A program made the position numbers and the translations under genes. From NCBI RefSeq assembly GCF_000227465.1, contig NC_016047.1, positions 1,964,857 to 2,028,856 on the forward strand: 64,000 nt of DNA, given 5' to 3'. Positions within the stretch are counted from its first letter, which is position 1. Every line of letters begins with the position of its first letter. Below are positions 30,693 through 38,674 of this stretch, in pieces. This DNA comes from Bacillus spizizenii TU-B-10 (GTDB lineage: Bacteria; Bacillota; Bacilli; Bacillales; Bacillaceae). A model generated the notes under the pieces. The model was given only the letters and a program-made list of their open reading frames with translations, was not told the DNA's origin and did not search any database.

Positions 30693-31400
30693 ATGAAACA
30701 AAAAAGAATGAAGTTTTTGTTAGCGGTTTTATTTAGTCTAGCGCTGACATTACCTGCATGGCCCGCACAGGCGGCAACTACTATTACCTCAAATCAAACT
30801 GGCTCTCAAGATGGCTATGATTATGAATTGTGGAAGGATTATGGGAACACCAGTATGACGCTCAATAGCGGCGGCGCATTTAGTGCCCAGTGGAGTAACA
30901 TTGGGAATGCTTTATTCCGAAAAGGCAAGAAATTCGATACAACCAAGACTCACTCAGAGCTTGGAAACATATCAATGAATTACAACGCAGCCTTCAATCC
31001 GGGCGGAAATTCCTATCTATGTGTTTATGGATGGACGAAAGATCCGCTCGTAGAATATTACATCGTAGATAATTGGGGCACCTATAGACCGACCGGAACG
31101 CCAAAGGGTACTTTTACTGTTGATGGGGGCACATATGATATTTATGAGACCACTCGAATCAACCAACCTTCCATTATAGGTATCGCAACCTTTAAACAGT
31201 ATTGGAGTGTCCGGCAGACAAAACGAACGAGCGGAACCGTATCTGTCAGCGAACACTTCAAGAAGTGGGAAAGCTTAGGAATGCCAATGGGTAAGATGTA
31301 TGAAACCGCGCTAACGGTAGAGGGATATCAAAGTAATGGCAGTGCTAATGTAACTACTAATGTACTGACTGTTGGAGGGAAAAGTAAATCATCCTTTTAA
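30693..31400 (+). CDS. Secreted GH11 endo-1,4-beta-xylanase of the B. pumilus type
   Basis: This 235-residue enzyme has a signal peptide ([10 protein letters not shown], hydrophobic core, cleavage after AQA near residue 27) and a GH11 jelly-roll domain. The nucleophile is E121 ([13 protein letters not shown]) and the acid/base E210 (VEGYQS). The sequence closely follows B. pumilus XynA from memory and differs clearly from the XynA of B. subtilis 168. The start at ATG 30693 follows CAGGAGG; an upstream frame from 30630 is ignored. Its place beside xylAB suggests acquisition into the xylan island. Confidence 0.92.
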   Translation: MKQKRMKFLLAVLFSLALTLPAWPAQAATTITSNQTGSQDGYDYELWKDYGNTSMTLNSGGAFSAQWSNIGNALFRKGKKFDTTKTHSELGNISMNYNAAFNPGGNSYLCVYGWTKDPLVEYYIVDNWGTYRPTGTPKGTFTVDGGTYDIYETTRINQPSIIGIATFKQYWSVRQTKRTSGTVSVSEHFKKWESLGMPMGKMYETALTVEGYQSNGSANVTTNVLTVGGKSKSSF

Positions 31401-31483
31401 GTTTTGATTCAAACCTGATTTGGTATCAGTCCAAACTCTTGATTGAATTCGGGAGTATATTTGCACACAAATAACCCCTCACA

Positions 31484-31515
31484 TTAACGTGAAGGGGTGT
31501 TTTTTATTATCTACA
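31484..31515 (+). terminator. Terminator after the GH11 xylanase
   Basis: ACCCCT-CAC and GTGAAGGGGT pair with a bulge and are followed by six Ts. Confidence 0.8.
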
Positions 31516-31641
31516 CGATCTAATAGCTATTTTTATATTATTCAACAAGATTCATGTTTAAAAAGCACGATCAACTCTATCTTGTAGGAGTTACTAAACC
31601 AGATAAAAACATATAGGATAATATAGTATCTCCTGGAACTA

Positions 31642-31830
31642 CTATACAGCAGAAAATTTCACAGGCATAGTTGCATGACCTCTGTCTATTTTAGATTGGT
31701 AAGCAGAATGGAAACTAGACACGCCAGCTACATCTTCCTTAACTCAGTTTGCAAACGTTTCTGTTCCTCGAGTTGACGATGGAGCAGAAGAGGTTTCATT
31801 TTCATTTGTACTGGAAGTTTCACTCAATTC
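31642..31830 (-). pseudogene. Decayed Excalibur calcium-binding domain downstream of yncB
   Basis: In a frame different from the end of yncB, the minus strand reads LSETSSTNENETSSAPSSTR, then GTETFAN, stop, and GVSSFHSAYQSKIDR. The FANC-x-ELRK...GVSS-HxAYQSKxDR pattern is that of an Excalibur domain. ELRKM appears in yet another frame just after the stop, showing small deletions. The domain was probably once the C-terminus of YncB. Confidence 0.6.
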
Positions 31831-32521
31831 TTTCTTTGGGAGATGCATTCTGATACGTTGCTGCTTTTTTACCCTTAGTGTTTGTCTGTTTCACGCAACC
31901 ATTAAATCCTCTGTTAGTCACATAACCATTCCTGCTCCAGATTGAAAGTTTTTCTGATTTCGCTTCTTGCTCATCTTTCGTAAATTGGTCTATGTATTTT
32001 GTGTTAGGCTCATATACATACGCTACTCTGGCCAATCCTTCTTTCAATAATGTCTCTTGAACAGACTTGCCATCGACATAAACGTAAGCTAACAGTCTTC
32101 CATACTTATCTCTGCGATCGCCTTTATCAAATTCCAGCTGAAGCTTACCGCTGTTGACCAATTCTTTATTTCGTTTTGACGCATCTTCACCGTATGGTTG
32201 AACACAAGAATGTGGTTTCTTCGTCTCAGGTGTATCAACGAGCAAGTAGCGAACTGTGTCTTCCTTTCCGTTGTAAATAACCTTAATCGTATCTCCATCA
32301 ACTGCTCTATCTAATGTAACATTCACCAATTTCTTATGATTTTTTGAATGAGATGTGCCAGCCTTTTGTTCTGGCTGTTTATTTTCATTAGATTGAGTAT
32401 CTTGAGAGACTTGCTCTGTGTCATTAGAATCTGAATGGCTTTTTTCTGCGTGATTTGATTCACAAGCTGCCAAAGTAATGCTTAAAACGAATGCGATAAT
32501 ACTGACCAAAACTTTCTTCAT
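31820..32521 (-). CDS. yncB: Thermonuclease-family lipoprotein nuclease YncB
   Basis: This 233-residue protein has a lipoprotein signal peptide (LAAC at residues 17-20), a Ser/Asn/Glu-rich linker and a staphylococcal-nuclease domain. Catalytic features are DGDT, VRYLLVDTPE, YGEDAS and KYGRLLAYVYVDG. It is a surface or secreted DNA/RNA hydrolase. The last 22 residues (from QTNTKG) run into a region that in another frame encodes an Excalibur domain, so the C-terminus appears to have been reset by a frameshift. The upstream AGAGAGGAAATC gives a plausible ribosome site. Confidence 0.88.
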   Translation of the reverse strand: MKKVLVSIIAFVLSITLAACESNHAEKSHSDSNDTEQVSQDTQSNENKQPEQKAGTSHSKNHKKLVNVTLDRAVDGDTIKVIYNGKEDTVRYLLVDTPETKKPHSCVQPYGEDASKRNKELVNSGKLQLEFDKGDRRDKYGRLLAYVYVDGKSVQETLLKEGLARVAYVYEPNTKYIDQFTKDEQEAKSEKLSIWSRNGYVTNRGFNGCVKQTNTKGKKAATYQNASPKERIE

Positions 32522-32960
32522 ATGATTTCCTCTCTAGAATGTAAGTTCTTGTATGCTCTCCTTTAAATCGGTTAAACATCATCATTATAACGAGTTGTAC
32601 ATTTTTTGTGAATGAAAAATATCCATAACGCTAAGGGAGATTACATTGAATGCTTACAGTCAAAATGTAAACTTCACAATGAAGTGACAAAAACATACCT
32701 ATCACACAAAGGAAACAAACAATTCTGAAGATTATATTGATTGAAAACGCTTTTGGAATTATGATAATATCAGATATGACAATAATGTGACAAAAACATC
32801 ACTACAACATAACAATTCATCGCTTATGTGTATTCTATCGATGAAATATGAAAGCGATTACAAACCCAGAGGCAGAAGTCTAAGATAGAGATGACTTTAG
32901 TTTTGTATCAATATCCACACTGAAAGAACTTATTAAGTATTCTTAATAAAGGCAGGGGAA
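32522..32960 (+). promoter_or_regulatory. yncC upstream region with two cre-like sites
   Basis: No gene is seen in this 439-bp gap. TGAAAACGCTTTTG at 32752-32765 and TGAAAGCGATTACA at 32849-32862 fit the CcpA cre pattern, the second perfectly. This predicts catabolite control of the transporter gene yncC. Confidence 0.7.
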
Positions 32961-34373
32961 ATGGATATGAATGAACATCGAAATCGAAGATTGAAATTAA
33001 TAATGATTTCAGCAACATTTGGAGGGCTTCTCTTTGGATATGACACCGGAGTTATAAATGGAGCTTTGCCTTTTATGGCAAGACCAGATCAGCTTCAGTT
33101 AACACCGGTTACAGAAGGGCTTGTTACAAGCATTCTTTTATTAGGTGCGGCGTTCGGAGCGTTGTTATGCGGCAGATTAGCTGATCGCTATGGCCGCCGT
33201 AATATGATCCTTAATCTTTCTTTTTTATTCTTTCTGGCATCACTTGGAACAGCGTTAGCACCTAATGTTTTAATCATGGTGGTCTTTCGTTTTTTGCTCG
33301 GGCTGGCTGTTGGGGGAGCTTCAGCGATGGTACCGGCCTTTTTAGCAGAAATGGCACCGCATGAGAAGAGAGGACGAATGGTAACTCAAAATGAGCTAAT
33401 GATTGTCGGCGGGCAATTTCTAGCATATGTTTTTAATGCGATTCTTGGTGTTACAATGGCAAATACCGGACATGTTTGGAGATACATGCTGGTCCTTTGT
33501 GCCGTTCCGGCTTTAATGTTATTTGCCAGTATGCTCAAGGCTCCAGAAAGCCCGAGATGGCTAATCTCCAAAGGCAAAAAAAGTGAGGCGCTGCGTGTTC
33601 TTAAACAAATTCGAGAAGAGAAACGTGCAGAGGCTGAATGTAGAGAAATACAAGCAGCGGTAGAAAAAGATACCCTGGAGAAGGCATCACTCAGCGACTT
33701 TTCTACACCATGGCTGCGCCGTCTTTTACTGATTGGAATCGGTGTTGCCATGGTGAATCAAATTACAGGCGTGAACTCGATTATGTATTATGGCACTCAA
33801 ATCCTTAAAGAATCTGGTTTTGGTACAAAAGCGGCTTTAATCGCTAATATTGGAAATGGTTTGATTTCAGTCATTGCAGTTATATTTGGGATTTGGCTGG
33901 TTGGAAAAGTGAGCCGGCGACCAATATTATTGATTGGTTTGGCGGGGACCACGACAGCACTTTTATTAATAGCAGTATTCTCAATAGTGCTTGATGGATC
34001 TGCAGCACTCCCTTATGCTGTACTTTCTTTGACCGTTTTATTTCTTGCCTTTATGCAAGGATGCGTAGGGCCTGTGACTTGGCTGGTCATAGCAGAAATA
34101 TTCCCTCAAAGATTAAGAGGGCTTGGTTCTGGAATAAGTGTTTTTTTCCTTTGGATATTAAACTTTATGATCGGCTTTGCATTTCCGATATTGCTTAGCT
34201 CTGCAGGTTTGTCTTTTACCTTCTTTATATTCGTGGCGTTGGGTATATTGGCAATCGGTTTTGTTTACAAATTCATGCCGGAAACAAAGGGGCGTACACT
34301 TGAAGAACTAGAAGAGCATTTCCGTTCTCAACACGATAAAGATACCCCTGAAAAATCAGCTATTGAGGTATAA
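32961..34373 (+). CDS. yncC: MFS sugar porter YncC
   Basis: This 470-residue sugar porter has 12 membrane helices. Signatures are FGYDTGVINGAL, GRLADRYGRR, PESPRWL, QITGVNSIMYYG and PETKGRTLEELE. It is related to the inositol transporters of the same species. ATG at 32961 lies only a few bases behind AGGGGAA; ATG at 32967 is equally likely. Given two cre sites and its place beside the xylose genes, uptake of a pentose or similar sugar is inferred. Confidence 0.88.
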   Translation: MDMNEHRNRRLKLIMISATFGGLLFGYDTGVINGALPFMARPDQLQLTPVTEGLVTSILLLGAAFGALLCGRLADRYGRRNMILNLSFLFFLASLGTALAPNVLIMVVFRFLLGLAVGGASAMVPAFLAEMAPHEKRGRMVTQNELMIVGGQFLAYVFNAILGVTMANTGHVWRYMLVLCAVPALMLFASMLKAPESPRWLISKGKKSEALRVLKQIREEKRAEAECREIQAAVEKDTLEKASLSDFSTPWLRRLLLIGIGVAMVNQITGVNSIMYYGTQILKESGFGTKAALIANIGNGLISVIAVIFGIWLVGKVSRRPILLIGLAGTTTALLLIAVFSIVLDGSAALPYAVLSLTVLFLAFMQGCVGPVTWLVIAEIFPQRLRGLGSGISVFFLWILNFMIGFAFPILLSSAGLSFTFFIFVALGILAIGFVYKFMPETKGRTLEELEEHFRSQHDKDTPEKSAIEV

Positions 34374-34396
34374 TAAAATCATTATACTGATGCATG

Positions 34397-34426
34397 AAAT
34401 CTCTCTGCTTATAGGAGGGATTTTTT
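34397..34426 (+). terminator. Terminator after yncC
   Basis: AAATCTCTC and GAGGGATTT pair (one G-U), followed by six Ts. Confidence 0.8.
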
Positions 34427-34524
34427 GTTTGGTTTCAGAAAAGTAAAACCCCTCCGGTAGCGGAATCTTGATTCAGCATAAAAGAGAGATTTTGGGGTAT
34501 TTACAAAAAAACGCAAATGCAAAA

Positions 34525-35709
34525 CTACACGTATAATACTGGAATTGATACTTTAAAAATCTCGCCATCTCTTATATAAAAACGAGGGATGCGGCGGCTT
34601 AATGTAGACACGACTTCATAGTTAATCGTATTGAGCATTTCAGCCACTTCATCAACGGAAATCTCGGCTCCTTTTTGCTTACCGTAAATCACGACTTCTT
34701 CTCCTTGTTTGCCTTCACCGTTCTCTCCTAAACTGACCATGATCATATCCATTGTTACTCTTCCCGCCACTGGGACTCGTTTTCCGCGATGAAGAACAAA
34801 CCCGCGATTTGAAAGTGCACGGGAATAACCGTCAGCATATCCGATCGGGAGTGTAGCAATGACTTCGTCGGGTTCTGCGATGTATGTAGCACCATAGCTA
34901 ATGGTTCGGGGTTCTGTCCGCATGGTTTTCACATAAGCGATACGCGCCTTTAAACTTAATGCAGGAACAAGCTTCACGAGGTTTAGTTGTTTGATATAGG
35001 TTGAAGGATATAACCCATATAAGCCGATACCTAAACGAATCATATCAGCACTAAATTCCGGAAAAGCAATAGCTGCAGCCGTGTTGCTCATGTGCACGGT
35101 GGGCAGTTCAATGCCCTGGTTCTTTAAAAAGCTGAGAAAACTAATGAATTTATCGTGCTGCAGCTTGGTTAGTGTGGTGTCAGCTTCATCAGCTGTAGAA
35201 AAATGTGTAAATATCCCTGTCCACCTGAGGGATTTGCTTGCCTTTAGTGCCTTCACTACTGCTAAAAGTTCTTCCTTTGTGCGTACACCTAATCGTCCCA
35301 TCCCAGTATCCACGTTAATATGAATAGCCAGCCGGTCAGTACTCGCTTCTTTTTCCAATATCTCGTTAGCTTCTTTCATCCAATCAACCTGAAATGCTGA
35401 TAATGTTATATTCCAAGCTGCTGACTTTTTCACACAACTAAGGGAGGTAAAACCAAGCACAAGGATAGGTGCTGTAATCCCCGCTTTTCGTAAAACGATT
35501 CCTTCCTCCACGCTGGCAACAGCGAGCTCACTCGCCCCGTGTTCCAGTGCATGGCGCGCCACTTCTACAGACCCATGACCATAACCATTCGCTTTTACGA
35601 CAGCCATAATTTTGCTTTTATTTGGAATATGACGGCGAATTGTTCGCAAATTTTTTTTTATGGCATCAAGATTGACTTCAATCCAAACTTCTCGGCAAAG
35701 CTTTGTCAT
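34525..35709 (-). CDS. yncD: Alanine racemase YncD
   Basis: This 394-residue PLP-dependent racemase interconverts L- and D-alanine. The PLP lysine is K39 in VVKANGYGHG, and the catalytic tyrosine is in ISYGATY near residue 270. It is the second alanine racemase type of the species; the main Alr is elsewhere. AAGGAAGGAAG precedes the ATG. Sporulation-linked expression has been reported for this paralogue, as I recall; no promoter was identified here. Confidence 0.93.
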   Translation of the reverse strand: MTKLCREVWIEVNLDAIKKNLRTIRRHIPNKSKIMAVVKANGYGHGSVEVARHALEHGASELAVASVEEGIVLRKAGITAPILVLGFTSLSCVKKSAAWNITLSAFQVDWMKEANEILEKEASTDRLAIHINVDTGMGRLGVRTKEELLAVVKALKASKSLRWTGIFTHFSTADEADTTLTKLQHDKFISFLSFLKNQGIELPTVHMSNTAAAIAFPEFSADMIRLGIGLYGLYPSTYIKQLNLVKLVPALSLKARIAYVKTMRTEPRTISYGATYIAEPDEVIATLPIGYADGYSRALSNRGFVLHRGKRVPVAGRVTMDMIMVSLGENGEGKQGEEVVIYGKQKGAEISVDEVAEMLNTINYEVVSTLSRRIPRFYIRDGEIFKVSIPVLYV

Positions 35710-35874
35710 TAATGCTTCCTTCCTTCTTATGGAATAGTAAAAACCGCATTTAGCCGCAAAATAAATGTTAATTGTTGGATGGTTTCGATCTTATTTTATT
35801 CAACTTCATTTGAAATCATTCAACAGCAAATCTATGATATATGAGAAGGTGTCATCGATGCCGAAATATTTGCT

Positions 35875-35975
35875 TTCAATGTTCTATAATCCAAACGTGA
35901 AACTGAAGATACTGGCCGGGCTAACTCTTCTTGATAAAGAACTGGGGAACGCCTATTGTTACTGAACATAGGAAG
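35875..35975 (+). pseudogene. nrdF fragment
   Basis: The DNA reads MFYNPNVK joined to [16 protein letters not shown] and, after a frame change, IVTEH. These match residues 20-27 and 57-70 of the NrdF encoded at 10148 and the IVAEH at about 76-80, with the segment between the first two deleted. The DNA is very similar (TGTTCTATAA...CAAACGTGAAAC and ACTGGCCGG). It is a dead remnant, likely of a phage-type reductase gene. Confidence 0.75.
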
Positions 35976-36114
35976 AACTTTTTAAATGGGAAGGCTGAGA
36001 AAATGTGTAAAAGAAGGCGGGTATCAAACCGCACTTGATTCCTGTTCCACAAACCTAACATCTGAGTATATAATTAAATTCATGTTCAGAAAATCGTTTA
36101 AGTGAGGAGTATAC

Positions 36115-36579
36115 ATGAAAAGGGGAGTTAGTTTTCAAATACCGAATGAATATGGAAATTATCTATGGAGAATACTGCAGCCGTTAGAAATAGCTAATTA
36201 TATGTGGCAAACGAGTGGGGAATCTTATTTTGTTGTAGACGGAGAGCTAGATAATGAGGAGCTCTTTAATGATTACGCAATTGTTGAAGGGACTGACTTT
36301 GCGAATCGATTAAAAACAAATCAGTACTACATCATTTTCGTTGAATTGAAAGCATTTCCATTTGGAAAAACGGTTAATGAAGTCCAGACATATGAAGAGT
36401 TTGTTGACAGTGATTGCGAACTTGTCCTTTTGATAGCAGATAATAGCTATGTTTCGATTTACTGTAAAAACAAAAATACCATTGAAATACTTTACTTCAA
36501 TGCTTTAAATAATGATTTTGAAGAAGTTCTATTTATAACTGATGAAAACGACACAAGAACAGGCCTTACCGTATGGTAA
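36115..36579 (+). CDS. DUF2691-family protein
   Basis: GTGAGGAG precedes the ATG. The 154-residue protein has the typical pattern MKRGVSFQIPNEYGNYL, YYIIFVELKAFP, DCELVLLIADNSYVSIYCK and the ending DENDTRTGLTVW. It has no signal peptide or membrane segment. The family has no known function. It sits 27 bases ahead of the dUTPase gene, so the two are probably cotranscribed. Confidence 0.75.
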   Translation: MKRGVSFQIPNEYGNYLWRILQPLEIANYMWQTSGESYFVVDGELDNEELFNDYAIVEGTDFANRLKTNQYYIIFVELKAFPFGKTVNEVQTYEEFVDSDCELVLLIADNSYVSIYCKNKNTIEILYFNALNNDFEEVLFITDENDTRTGLTVW

Positions 36580-36606
36580 TTCAATAATGTTAAAGGAGTA
36601 ATACAT

Positions 36607-37041
36607 ATGACAATGCAAATTAAAATCAAATATCTAGATGAAACACAAACAAGAATCAGCAAAATTGAGCAAGGAGATTGGATTGATCTTCGAGCAGCTG
36701 AAGATGTAGCAATTAAAAAAGGTGAATTTAAACTTGTCCCATTAGGTGTAGCTATGGAATTGCCCGAAGGTTACGAAGCACATGTCGTTCCTCGTTCGAG
36801 TACATATAAGAACTTTGGCGTTATTCAAACAAACTCAATGGGTGTTATCGATGAGTCTTATAAGGGAGACAAAGATTTTTGGTTCTTTCCTGCTTATGCG
36901 TTACGTGACACAGAGATTAACAAAGGGGATCGGATCTGCCAGTTCAGAATCATGAAAAAGATGCCGGCAGTTGAATTAATTGAAGTCGAGCGTTTAGGGA
37001 ATGAAGATAGAGGAGGACACGGTTCAACGGGAACGAAGTAA
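36607..37041 (+). CDS. yncF: Trimeric dUTPase YncF
   Basis: This 144-residue dUTP diphosphatase removes dUTP and provides dUMP for thymidylate synthase. All five motifs are present: [29 protein letters not shown] and [15 protein letters not shown] precedes the ATG. It is close to SP-beta phage dUTPases, and it lies between an nrdF fragment and thyA. Confidence 0.95.
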   Translation: MTMQIKIKYLDETQTRISKIEQGDWIDLRAAEDVAIKKGEFKLVPLGVAMELPEGYEAHVVPRSSTYKNFGVIQTNSMGVIDESYKGDKDFWFFPAYALRDTEINKGDRICQFRIMKKMPAVELIEVERLGNEDRGGHGSTGTK

Positions 37042-37050
37042 ATAATAAAA

Positions 37051-37102
37051 ACCTTGGCTGTATTCATGCTTTGATCTGAACAATGGAAGTTTCAGCCAAG
37101 GT
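37051..37102 (+). terminator. Inverted repeat after yncF
   Basis: A perfect 10-bp ACCTTGGCTG/CAGCCAAGGT stem has a 32-base loop and lacks a clear T-run. Confidence 0.55.
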
Positions 37103-37129
37103 ACATATAATAATATGTATAAACAAATT

Positions 37130-37303
37130 TTAAAAAGGGAGGTTTTGGAAAAGAGAAATAGTAATAACTAAAGTAGATAAAGAACCTAAAGATGTCAAAG
37201 AAACAATTTTTCGGGTGCTTTGCTTTTTTGAAGGTTTACTTAGTTCATGAACAACTGCACCCCATAAAAGCATGGATGCTAAAACTATAATACTAATATA
37301 CAT
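37130..37303 (-). CDS. Small membrane protein, 57 aa
   Basis: I chose the ATG at 37303 because AAAGGAG lies 7 to 8 bases upstream; the longer frame from 37384 has no ribosome site. Two hydrophobic segments (residues 1-18 and about 37-53) flank a basic loop KPSKKQSTRK. No function is recognised. Confidence 0.55.
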   Translation of the reverse strand: MYISIIVLASMLLWGAVVHELSKPSKKQSTRKIVSLTSLGSLSTLVITISLFQNLPF

Positions 37304-37526
37304 ATAGATGCTCCTTTTCTTATTTACAGTTTTTACATTTTTATCGATTTTACCACATTTAGGATTGAGATGTCGATGAAACAAGCATCTCTATAAAAGA
37401 ATACTTTTATCTAAATTTTTATAAGTAGGGGAAGGCAGCCATGAGACAAGTTCAAAATATAAGATGAAATGAGACACAAGACTTCACAAAAAAATCTGAG
37501 TATCGTCGACAAATATCATAAAAAAA

Positions 37527-37549
37527 GCCCCCGGTATGTCGCCGGGGAA
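37527..37549 (-). terminator. Terminator after cotU
   Basis: CCCCGG and CCGGGG pair around a short loop and are followed on the minus strand by seven Ts. Confidence 0.85.
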
Positions 37550-37569
37550 TAAATAGATGTTTAAGAGAT

Positions 37570-37833
37570 TTAGTGATGTTTTTTATATGATTCGACAAAA
37601 TCATAATAATGATCATCGTCATCATAATACTTTTTGTCGTAATGATAATCGTGATCATCGTAATACTTTTTATCATGGTCATAATACTTTTTGTCGTAAT
37701 CATAATGTTTTTTATCATGATCATAATACTTTTTGTCGCAATCATAATGCTTCTTATCATGGTCGTAATACTTTTTGTAATACGTTTTTTTCCAAGTGTA
37801 ATACTCTTCTTTATATTTTTTATAATAACCCAA
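37570..37833 (-). CDS. cotU: Spore coat protein CotU
   Basis: This 87-residue protein is built from Tyr, Lys, Asp and His in repeats of KKYYDHD and KKHYDYD. The first 20 residues (MGYYKKYKEEYYT) are nearly identical to those of CotC at 41760. It is a late mother-cell outer-coat component. The start is TTG at 37833 behind AAAGGAGG. The repeat composition can mislead: an artefactual hydrophobic frame runs on the opposite strand. Confidence 0.93.
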   Translation of the reverse strand: MGYYKKYKEEYYTWKKTYYKKYYDHDKKHYDCDKKYYDHDKKHYDYDKKYYDHDKKYYDDHDYHYDKKYYDDDDHYYDFVESYKKHH

Positions 37834-38358
37834 TTAAATTCCTCCTTTTATTTGATTCGAAATTAATTTATGAAGTTTAAATGATATGGTATGGTCAAAT
37901 GAAATAAGAATAGTAAAAAGAGGCTGTTTAAAAAACTTTCTGAAAAACAAAATGGATAACTGCTTATTAAAGTAAGAGCGGGAGAAGGACTCAATCACTG
38001 TAAAAGAATAAAATAATATAGTGTATGGAGAAGATTAATATACGTAAAGAGAGACTTTCTCTAATATAAGAATATTTGAACGTCTTGGTTAAGATTCAAG
38101 AACTCTATGTTGTGATTCCTGATGCTGCTTTTAAAGGATTTATAGTTAGACCTTAACAAACAGCAAACCGGTCAGAAACGGATTAAAGAAGGAATGATCT
38201 GCTGCCAAATATCATAAAAGAAAGTGTTAATGATCAACTGAATGAAAATTAGAGGGGATTTGTTTTAAAGAAAGCCCAATTGCACATGGACAAATGACAA
38301 TTGATATTGAGGTAAAATACAATGCATTAAATCAGAGGGAGCGATTGGAGGATTTAAT
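37834..38358. other. Gap without a confident gene
   Basis: The first 450 bases contain only short broken frames. A stretch near 38260-38400 is open for about 54 codons in one plus frame (GQMTIDIEVKYNALNQRERL) without a ribosome site. It overlaps the start of the 58-residue gene and may be a remnant of an older gene. Confidence 0.35.
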
Positions 38359-38535
38359 GTGTTTAGACAATATCCAATTTGGTATACACAAACACCTTAC
38401 TATTTGAATGTTCATGTGCCTCAATATCAAATCATTTCTTATAATCCTCAACAATGTTATCAACGGTGTATGTATCAAACTGGCGGTAACTATGAGCAAT
38501 GTGACAGACTATGTTATGGTGAAATACAGGTGTAA
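38359..38535 (+). CDS. Tyr/Pro/Cys-rich small protein, 58 aa, possible spore protein
   Basis: GTG at 38359 follows GGAGG with good spacing. The product starts MFRQYPIWYTQTPYYL and ends with paired cysteines, CYQRC and CDRLCY. It is followed at once by a strong hairpin that overlaps its stop codon. Tyr/Gln/Cys-rich composition and location between cotU and cotC suggest a coat or crust component; this is inference. I know no name for it. Confidence 0.6.
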   Translation: MFRQYPIWYTQTPYYLNVHVPQYQIISYNPQQCYQRCMYQTGGNYEQCDRLCYGEIQV

Positions 38536-38561
38536 AAGAGGGGGTTAACTCCTCTTTTACA
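38530..38561 (+). terminator. Hairpin overlapping the stop of the 58-aa gene
   Basis: TGTAAAAGAGG and CCTCTTTTACA pair over 11 bp. The T-rich arm is inside the stem, so termination strength is uncertain. Confidence 0.6.
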
Positions 38562-38674
38562 GTAATTAGAATAAAAATCTCATTTTATCTGCACGTGCTT
38601 AGTATTTGCGTTAATATTGTTTTCGTAATAAATTATGCCAAGTAACTGAAAATGAAAGAAGGATATGAATAGTT

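Noticed and set aside
37590-37800. Short periodic DNA that might suggest a CRISPR array
   Set aside because: The period follows the codons of the CotU repeats, and there are no unique spacers or cas genes.
37557-37880. Plus-strand frames over cotU, and similar ones over cotC at 41523-41808
   Set aside because: They are mirror images of the Tyr/Lys/Asp repeats; antisense codons give an artificial run of Ile, Val and Phe or His and Asn.
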